From positions 806,001-870,000 of the forward strand of contig NOKP01000021.1 of NCBI GenBank assembly GCA_002682825.1: a stretch of DNA of 64,000 bases, in the 5' to 3' direction. The DNA comes from Neonectria sp. B-13 (lineage: Eukaryota; Ascomycota; Sordariomycetes; Hypocreales; Nectriaceae). The notes beneath the pieces are model-generated. The model was given only the letters and a program-made list of their open reading frames with translations, did no database searches and was not told the DNA's origin. Position numbers and translations under genes: made by a program. This document shows positions 56,061 through 64,000 of this stretch, piece after piece; within the stretch, counting starts at the first letter, position 1, and each line of letters starts with the position of its first letter.

Positions 56061-57287
56061 AACTATTACTCTACAGGGAAGTGAAAATTTGACATTAGAG
56101 GAAACCTACTGTAGGACAACTTACCCACTAGTTGTAATGAAGTCTTTTTCAGTATGCCTCACCATTGTGTTAGTAGCACGACATCATAAGAAGACCTTAT
56201 TCTAAACATACTTTTCACAAATCAGTCTTCATTTCTATTCCTATAAAATATTTCCACAAGGGTCCAAAATCTGGCTTGCAATATTGGATAAGTCACTAGA
56301 GAGTTCAACTTGATAGCAATGCCAAACTCGATCAATGTGTACCAATTCAGAGACAATTGCCAGAATACTGTAAGCTTCACCTTATGTGAATTGACTACCT
56401 TCTTCTATACTAACTGAAAGGCAAGACAGTAAGCAAGTACTCGGCAACCTTAGGGCTCCTAGGTGAAGTCATTATTGGATGCAAAAGGCCTCATTGAGAT
56501 CTTATGGACTTTGATGAGGATAGTGCTAAAGCCTGTACTATTGCTGAAATCATAAAGAAAGGTACAAACTCTACTCTCAGTCAATAGAATACAGTCATAT
56601 TATGTTCGATAAAGACTACAATAGGTTCTATGCGAAGACGCTTGTGACAATGTCCTCAATATCGCCTCTTTGCATGGTCTTAGAGGAGTAGAACAGCCTC
56701 ATCAACGTACACCAAAAAAGGTTTCATGCCTGGAAATGCTCTAGCTAATCTTCTATCTTGTGCTTTCAAGTTTCTCAGGTGAAAGGTGATCATAGAGCCT
56801 CAGTGGCACTATTTCGACAGCTACAAAGTGAGAATAAGCAGCATAAAGTTGCTTACTTTAGTTTCGACGGAAACGATCAACGCCGCCAATCGTCCACCTC
56901 AATTCTGAGCTCCTTTCCTCTCTAGGTGTTGTTATTTAGGTGTTAAATCAAGACTGAAGAATAATTGACTGGGTCACTGTACTATGTAGCTCCATACGCA
57001 AAAGGGGAGCGTGGACTCGAAACTCTCTCCAGATTCTATTCAAGCTAGTCCTCACTAGAGTCAGCGAATCGAAAGAAACCCTTTTTCTTCTCATTAACAA
57101 CTGCGACTCCTCTCTGATTGACTTCCTTGGAGTTCTCAAGGAAGTTTTTTATCCCTAAGCCTCATCCACGGTTGTCAAGGTTGCTCTCTTTGCGGAGGGC
57201 CCCGACGTCCGGGTTTTAGTCGATGACTTTGGCGACCCGATGCGCGGCACTATTATGACCCCGACCAAGGGATAGAACATACTCGCA
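56061..57287. other. Normal-composition DNA between AT island and ankyrin gene
   Basis: No clear gene. The plus strand from about 57020 to 57270 has protein-like readings (KETLFLLINNCDSSLIDFLG, then VVKVALFAEGPDVRVLVDDF) that could be a lost upstream part of the ankyrin gene, perhaps a decayed NTPase region. This is weak. The stretch at 56080-56900 holds no recognisable coding pattern. Confidence 0.35.
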
Positions 57288-60200
57288 ATGGAAAAATTGA
57301 CAACACAAATTTTGACCAAGAAGCCATATTTGAGAGCGTTCGAAAACCGCATACGGAACATTGATCAAGTCGGAAAACGACGCCCAGTTAGCGTTGACAA
57401 TGGACTATCTGTCAAAGTTCGAGGGAGGGCAGCTTTTGACTCCCCAAAATCTGACATCATGGATGGAAGCTCTGACCCTTGTCTCTACTTGAATATCTTT
57501 CTTCCTATAGCTTCCAAGAAGGCGCTGAGACGCTTTGAACAAAGAGTCATTCGATAGACCACAAGACCTAGTCCTCGGCTTGACCTGCTACGATGTGTCA
57601 TTCTGGCTGACACATTATCGAATAGCAGAAGAACGTGGTTGTGGTATGAAACGAATCCTTAAGTTCCTACAGGATGAATCCTTCATTACAAGGTGGTCAG
57701 TGTTGAACTCAAACTAGGCGGTACGGATATTCCCCCCGACCATATTCCTCTCAGGAAGCTCCTGTGTCTAACGTCCTTGCTTGGATTTTCGGACCTGGTG
57801 AAGGAGCTGGAGCAAGAGTTTGATGAGAATGCTTCTTGTGGTATGGAAATTGCCCTGGCGAGTTGGGGAGGACATCAATCCATTGTAAAACATCTCCTCG
57901 GCCGGTCTGTGGATCGAGAGCTTGGGGACCTCACCCTCGCACTGACTTATGCGTTGCATGGGGGCACGATGAGGTTGTGGCAACTCTGTTCCGTCATATC
58001 ACGAAGTTTCATCCTGATATCTCAAGCGGGTGTGAGATTCTCTGTCAGGCTGTGGAGCTTGAATTTTTCAAGCAATTGGACATATTTCCCAATAGCCATC
58101 TCGAAAACGTTGATATGATACCTAGTAGCAGCACTACTTTACAGCTTGCGTCCAAGAATGGTTACGTTGACATGGTCTCCCTTCTTTTGGTGAAGGGGGC
58201 TGACCCGGACTCAAAACAGGCAACTGATACCATGAAGCTCGTCTTGTACGTCTCTGCAAGTGGCCACGCGGCAATCCTTCAGGTTGTGCTTAGGAAAGGG
58301 GCTGATATATGAGTCGCTTTTCGCATAGGTAAGAGATCCTTCCATCTAGCCGCTGCCAGGAATTACAAAGAGATTGCACAGATAGTGCTGAATAAACTCG
58401 AATGGCTGAAAAAGATGCAAAGGGGAGACGAAAAGACAAAGAGACGTTAGGATGTACAACAAGAACGCCAATTACCGGCAGAAACTGTGATTGAGGCCAG
58501 GAAAACCGACGAAATAAGTCCACATCGGGACAACGCTCGAGACAACAATAAACACTCAACCTTAATAGACCGGTTTGGTGGAATCAATACACGCAATGAA
58601 GAAAGAAAAAGCCCCTTATGTTGGCTAGCGAGAGAGGGAGCTTAGAAGTGGCGATCTCTTGGAGCGAGGGGCAGCGGTCGATCTACTCAACAAGGACTCT
58701 CATACAGCCCTCTACTACTCCATAGTACATGGCTACAATTCCATTGCTGAATTAGTTCTAGATCATGCCCTTTCAGGAACGGTATTCTCAGATGTTCTTT
58801 TAGTAATTGTTAAAGCAGCAAAGGCCGGCTTCCTCAGACTCGTTAACATCTGCCTCGGCGCAGACGGTGCGTCGAGTACGTATCTTGCTACACACGTTGA
58901 CGAATTTAGGCGCATAGCCCTTCACTATGCATCCGAGAAGCGTAATGGGGGCAAAGTATCTCTTCTTTTACCCACAGGTTTCGCAGTGGACAAACAAGAC
59001 GGTGCAGGCAATACACCTCTGGCAGCAGCCGCGTTGGCTGGACGAGTAGACATGGTGTTCTTCTGCTTGACAAAGGGGCTAATGCCACATCTAGAGACGC
59101 TTACCAACGAAATATCCTCTCTTGTATCGCCAGGCTCGAAGCAATCCAATCTTCCGTGGACCATGCCCGGGTTATCGAGGTTTTGCTCAAGGTGAAATCC
59201 AATCCCACTGACTATGACGAGGAGGACAGAAGCGCCCTTCACTATGCCGTCTGGAATGGAAGCTGGAGGGTTGTGAATGTTCTGTTACAACACGGGCCAG
59301 ACCCATCAGACGAAGGGGGGTGGGTTTGGAACATATTGCACTACGCAGCGTCTTACGGGAGTCTTAAGCTTGTTGGCCTCGTTCTTGCTACGGGAGTTGA
59401 TCCTATTGAGGCTGACGACGAAGCTTTGATGGCTATGAATCTGGCCGCTTGGGGGAACTATGTCATGGTCGTGGAAGAGCTGTGGAAAAGAGCTCCCCAA
59501 TCGATAGAAGCCACTGGAAACGACGGGAGACGATCGCTCCATATTGCCTACAACCAGTACGATGCACTCAAGTGGCTACTAGGGCATGGCTTCAAGGTAG
59601 ACGCACGATACAACTCAAGCCGAACAGCTCTGATAACTTTAACCAACGTTAGATACGTGGAGAATCATGCTGAGCTGCTCTTCGCTCACGGGTCAGACCT
59701 TAAGGCTCAAGATTCCAAGGGCAAGATGGCACTGCACTACGTGGCTAGCAATGGTCATGATAGGCTAGCATACAAGCTGCTCAATAAGGATATCAGCTTG
59801 ATTCTTATTAGAGATTTTGATAATTGCTTGGCCCTGGACTTTGCAATTCGATCTGGGACACTCAGCTCTGCTAAAATGCTCCTGGAATACCAAGGTGCAG
59901 TTGACCTGGAGCTGAACTCACAGGATGAGAGCGGTAATGCAGCATTATTATGGGCTGTGATAGCTAGAAATGAGGATATCGTCAAGCAGCTCCTGGAGAT
60001 TGGAGTGTACACTGAGCTCCAAAATAAGGAGGGAAATACCACGCTGCTGGCTGCTGTCAACAGCGGAAGAGTGCATATGGCGAGGCTGTTGCTCGCTGGC
60101 GGCAGTTTGCCCAAGGCGGACATCAACAACGGCGAAGGTTTCTTTCCTACGGCTCTTCATGCAGCTGCCGAAACTGGTTATATCAAGTTAGTCCAAGAGT

Positions 60201-60768
60201 TGCTTCAACTCGGGGCAGATGTGGACGCTGAGGGTGGAGCTTGCAACACTGCCCTCACGGCCGCTGCTTAAGGCGGCTACGAAGAAATTGCCGCCTTCTC
60301 CTCGAGAGCGCCGACGCGACGAAAGAAGCGGCATATTTTTTCAACGCTCTGAGCGCCGCTGCCTTCTCGTTGTCGTCGGAAGTTGTTCAGCAACTATTCG
60401 ACAAATTCGTCAGCGTCATCGCCGCAGACCCCCAGGGCCGGTTGCCGTTGCACATTGCTGCATGGGCAGGCGAAGAAGCCATCTTCAAAAAGTTCGTGGA
60501 TGCTGCCAGCAACTTCCTGTCAGCTGTCGACAATCAAGGACGCACTGTCGCCCACTACGCGGCGACGAGTCAGAGCGACGAGGTCTCGCGGTGGCTGCGG
60601 GCGAATTCAGATGTGAAGAACCTCAACGTCGCGGATGGTGATGGCTCCATGAAGCGGATGATGCGCTCGAAAGAATCGAAGCCCCTAACACCTTGGATGC
60701 AGCAGCAGCGTCGTCTATTCCAGACGAAAAGGTCCCAGAGGAGCCGAAGATCCGGACAGTCGGGGTGA
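57288..60768 (+). pseudogene. Ankyrin-repeat protein gene, degenerate
   Basis: Ankyrin-type readings run through the region but switch frame repeatedly: SLLGFSDLVKELEQEFDENA near 57775, TTLQLASKNGYVDMVSLLLV near 58136, HTALYYSIVHGYNSIAELVL near 58700, a long clean part from 59156 to 60271 (SALHYAVWNGSWRVVNVLLQ; TALHAAAETGYIKLVQELLQ), then a TAA and a shift into EEIAASLLESADATKEAAYF to the final stop at 60768. Stops also occur at about 58310 and 58448. The clean part alone holds around ten repeats. No intact N-terminal domain is visible. It points away from the NACHT-ankyrin gene across the AT island. Some breaks might be introns, but not all have splice sites. Confidence 0.65.
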
Positions 60769-62681
60769 GGCACTGGGGATATACGTGTGACGGATGCATT
60801 CAGGAAATAACTTGAGGCTCTTTTATTGTTCTTCTCTCTAGGTAAATTCATACCTCTGTGATGGTGCTGACATCAAGCAGTCCATCTCCTAACTTTGACT
60901 TTTGCTTCAAATGCCACTGGTCAGCAGCGGAGACGCATCCAGGACATGACTTCGAAAGAAGGGGGCCGGGCCGGTGAGGTCGCCCGAATTGGAGGAAGAG
61001 GAGGAGGAGGAGGAGGGAGTAGAGTCACCATTGAGGGTCGTTACACACTCGCTGGGGTTCGCAGGTGATCTATTGTCCCGGTTATGGACTACTCATTGCA
61101 GTAAATGCTTGACATATTTGTTTTCCACAATTTGATGTCCTTTTCGTGACTGAGTATGTCCACGGGAAAATCAAGCTATATGGATAGACGACTTTTCTTC
61201 TCTAATTACTTACTCTGCGATTGTCGCACACTCTTGTCTACCATAGACCCAAATTTCTTGTTGGCTCACCTTAAGTTTACTCAGGCTCACCTCGAGTTTA
61301 GCTTAAAGTAGCATCAGCTCAGGATTATGGGGGAGAAGGGAAGTTATGGGCGTCTATATTCGTGGCAGATTTGTCCTATTATCTCTACCAAAGTTGGAAC
61401 AACTATGGTCCTGGGACATTCACAGTCCTGGGGACAACCATGATCGGACTAAGACATTTTCTGCTTTGGATGCGAACGTGGACCAAGGGCAAGTATGCTA
61501 TTGTTGAGAACAGCCAAGCTACTGGGAACAGAGTGTATAGGGTAGGGGTATGCCTGCTATTCTTGAGTTTCTTGACACAACCGAATCTTCAGGGATGCTG
61601 GCTGGGTTATACCGTTTAACTCGGAGACGAAACCCAAGCGTACTAAACTTCATTTCCGTTTCTAGAGCTGAGCTCCTGCTACTCTAAGCTGAGTTACCGC
61701 TGAGTTACCGCTGAGTTACCGCTGAGTTACCGCTGAGCTCAGGCTGAGGGCTGAGTTGCCAGGAGGGGGCCCACCTTTGGGATCACACATCACATACTTC
61801 CTTAAGAGAACCCCAGTTCTGGGACACAACCCATTTCCGCCCCCGGCTAAACCTTCCCGCTTCTAAGAACATCTTCTAGTAGGAGTTCAACTCCAAGTCG
61901 AACGGCAAGGATGTCCTTGCGACTTTGCGAAACACCAGCGGCCTTCACAGTGCGTGTCAACCGGCCACGGGAGTTGACGTTTTCTGAATTGCAAGGACTC
62001 GCTTGCACGGCTAGGTGCGACAGGATGGCTTTAAGCTGTTCGGGAAAACTTAGCGCATTGTGTCCACTAACAGTGTCGCAAACAGTTAAGAGGCGGCCGC
62101 CCACGAAGAAAAATGTCGCACGTCATGGCAGCACTGATCGACGAGATGGAGCCGCCGCTTGTTGCGCCAGCTATTTTCGCCTTGCATCGCATCGTTCTCT
62201 TTTATCGAGCTGATGGGGGCAGTACATCAGTTATACGTTGTACACGTCACACTATGCCATCACTTCATGTCAAGAATCATACAGTAGACAAGTTTTGTGC
62301 CTTCCCTCCTTCTATGGATGGATGGTGCTTGTATAGGATGACATGTTCTTATTGGGATTATCCAATAATCAATGACTAGTGCCCTAGCGTTTACTCATTT
62401 GGGAATCGCCCTTGTTTCTGTCATTTCCACATTACAAGAATCCCCTGAGACTAGTGCAATTTTGTTTCAGCCTCACAAACCTAGGAAGCAGGGGCCAAGG
62501 CAAAATCTCGATGACTACCCAGTTTTGCCCAGATGCGCACAGCCTTGAGTGAGTTTAAATTTCCTCGGAAACGATTTACTGTATGCCTCTCCCTCCTTGC
62601 CTTCTTATTTTCCTTTTGGAATATCTGCACTCTATCCAGAACTTGGTGTTCGTCCCCAGCCAGCCTCGGATGGAGTTGGTC
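60769..62681. other. Intergenic DNA with simple repeats
   Basis: A GAG-rich microsatellite lies at about 60990-61019 and an 11-bp minisatellite at 61688-61740. An 85-codon plus-strand frame at 61362-61619 begins with protein-like residues (MADLSYYLYQSWNNYGPGTF), but I found no support for it as a gene. The region upstream of 62682 is the promoter of the methyltransferase. Confidence 0.4.
61688..61740. repeat. 11-bp minisatellite, four perfect units
   Basis: GCTGAGTTACC is repeated four times without change (61688-61731), followed by the partial unit GCTGAGCTC and further degenerate CTGAG motifs. Confidence 0.9.
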
Positions 62682-64000
62682 ATGGCCGAAACAGCATCTT
62701 CGCGCACCGGCCCAGCTCCCCCTGGAGCCCCAGAGACGGGACCTGCAGGTGAAGAGCACGATGACGTAGGCTGATTGTCCTTACTTATTTGCCGTCCTAG
62801 AATACTAGACACACGCTAACCCGAGTGTCTCCCTCTTACAGAATGATTCTGGATATTCGTCAATCTCTCACCCGTCTGGGTTTACCTACTTTGGTCGTGT
62901 CTATAGGCAGCACTTAGAGGAGCCTGCTTCCGAAGGTACGTCTCCCAGTGCATTCTGCGCTGCCCGAATCCCAACGCCCGCTTTTTCTTGGTCTTGTGGC
63001 TAAGGTAGAAACTAATTGTTTTTGGCAGCCTATCACTGTCCTCATGACGAGGAGGAAATGAAACGAATTGAAGACCAAGGATTCATTCTTGAGATCCTCT
63101 TCCAAGATAAACTACATTTCGCGCCCCTCTCCACGGACTCTGAGGCAGAAATCTTGGACATAGGCACTGGGACGGGGTCGTGGGCTATTGGCATGTCCAT
63201 GGAATCCCAATCTTGGAAAATCACAGGCGTCGATTTGTCCTGGCACCGATCTCATAACTGCGGGTCGCGAAATGTTCGATTCACCACTGATGATGCGTGA
63301 GTGGCTCCTACTTTCGAACTTACCTTGTGAACTGACCCCCCCCCGCCCCCTTTTATAAAAATAAAAAAAAGGTTTCTTATATATGCTTAAGTCGCCCAGC
63401 TAACATTCGATTTCAACTTTAAGTCGCAAGAAGTGGGATTTTGCGCAAGAGTTTGATTACATCCACACACGTGCGACACTGCATATGGGATGCTGGGGCA
63501 ATTTCAAGCAGGAGATCATTCAACAAGCATATGACAACTTACGGCCCGGTGGCTGGTTCGAGAGCCAGGAGATCACTTCTCTAGTGGGCTCGCATGATGC
63601 CAGCCTGCCACCCGACAGTCCGCTATCCAACTGGTTCAGGGAGCTCAACGCGGCCAGTGCTCTAATCGACCGCCCTCGTCACATAGCAGCAGATACCATG
63701 CTTCAGTGGTATCGGGATGTCGGTTTCGTGGACATCCACGAGAAAACTTTCAAGTTACCCATCGGTATATGGCCAAAAGACGCATATTTGAAACGCTTGG
63801 GGCTTGTATGGGCTGAAAACCTCAAGAAGTCTCTCAATGGCTTGTCCGTCCGCTTGTTTCACGAGGCTTTCGGCCATTCCGAGGCCGTCACACAGGTAGC
63901 ATCTCCCGCCCTCGTCCTTGTCAAGTACTGCAGCGCTAAACAGTTTGTAATTGTTCAGGAAATGCTGCCTCATATCAGACATGATATTGACAATCCCTTG
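62682..64000 (+). CDS. LaeA-like SAM-dependent methyltransferase, C-terminus cut by the window
   Basis: Exons are inferred at 62682-62765, 62842-62935, 63029-63296, 63424-63895 and 63944 onward, all frames in register. The N-terminus is Pro/Ser/acidic and probably disordered. Then come SGYSSISHPSGFTYFGRVYR, RIEDQGFILEILFQDKLHFA and motif I EILDIGTGTGSWAI, the SAM-binding loop. Downstream, FDYIHTRATLHMGCWGNFKQ and NLRPGGWFESQEI are typical of the LaeA/Mtf family of fungi. Relatives regulate secondary metabolism and development, though many family members have unknown targets. The last intron, 63896-63943, is 48 nt and in frame. A start 12 bases upstream (62670) is also possible. Intron 3 holds a C-run followed by an A-rich tract. 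The stop lies outside the window. Confidence 0.83.

Noticed and set aside
61362..61619. 85-codon plus-strand frame
   Set aside because: Some residues look protein-like, but I could find no start context, intron partner or family match.

Overview
The window is nuclear DNA of a filamentous ascomycete (Pezizomycotina). I base this on short 50-90 nt spliceosomal introns with GT(A/G)AGT donors and CTAAC/CTGAC branch sites, several Zn2Cys6 regulators, 14-TM MFS and APC permeases, a LaeA-like methyltransferase, a HeLo-like/NACHT/ankyrin STAND gene, and an AT-rich block that looks like repeat-induced point mutation (RIP). I cannot name the species. I saw no tRNA, rRNA or CRISPR.

Layout. 1-9 kb: a secreted, probably GPI-anchored acid phosphatase (1304-2783, +), then an ethylene-forming-enzyme-type 2-oxoglutarate dioxygenase (5035-6325, -) with two GC-AG introns, then gene-poor DNA holding one copy of a dispersed repeat. 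9-19 kb: an acid-ceramidase/NAAA-like amidohydrolase, a divergent Zn2Cys6 regulator / MFS efflux pump pair sharing a 601-bp promoter with an 18-bp palindrome, LTR debris, and an ADAM-type membrane metalloprotease without a disintegrin domain. 19-34 kb: a rearranged hAT relic, an alcohol-acetyltransferase-like HxxxD enzyme, repeats and LTRs, a truncated Zn2Cys6 gene, an APC permease facing a zinc alcohol dehydrogenase, an unusual array of nine short hairpins, a Fot1/pogo relic cut by an LTR, and a vWA-domain gene that starts 38 bp after a solo LTR.

34.8-45.2 kb holds five dead genes: P450, ALDH, FAD monooxygenase, a second P450, and a C2H2+Zn2Cys6 regulator. Together they look like a decayed oxidative metabolism cluster. 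Most of their in-frame stops read as Gln codons changed to TAG or TAA. 45-48.6 kb: an intact Zn2Cys6 regulator with an internal duplication, then a LINE 3' fragment.

48.6-60.8 kb: a HeLo-like/NACHT/17-ankyrin gene (-) whose frame breaks inside Walker A, and a degenerate ankyrin gene (+). Between their 5' ends lies a 3-kb AT-rich, RIP-like island. The island contains a 1.6-kb foldback palindrome with a core of palindromic iterons. A 200-bp solo LTR that kept its GC content, with a perfect 5-bp target duplication, sits in one arm, so it arrived after the mutation. The window ends in a LaeA-like methyltransferase that runs off the edge.

Best leads: the GC-AG introns of the EFE gene, the foldback element with its later LTR insertion, the Walker A frameshift, the Gln-to-stop decay, and the hairpin array. 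Exon limits were derived by hand from splice consensus, reading frame and family resemblance. No database search was run.
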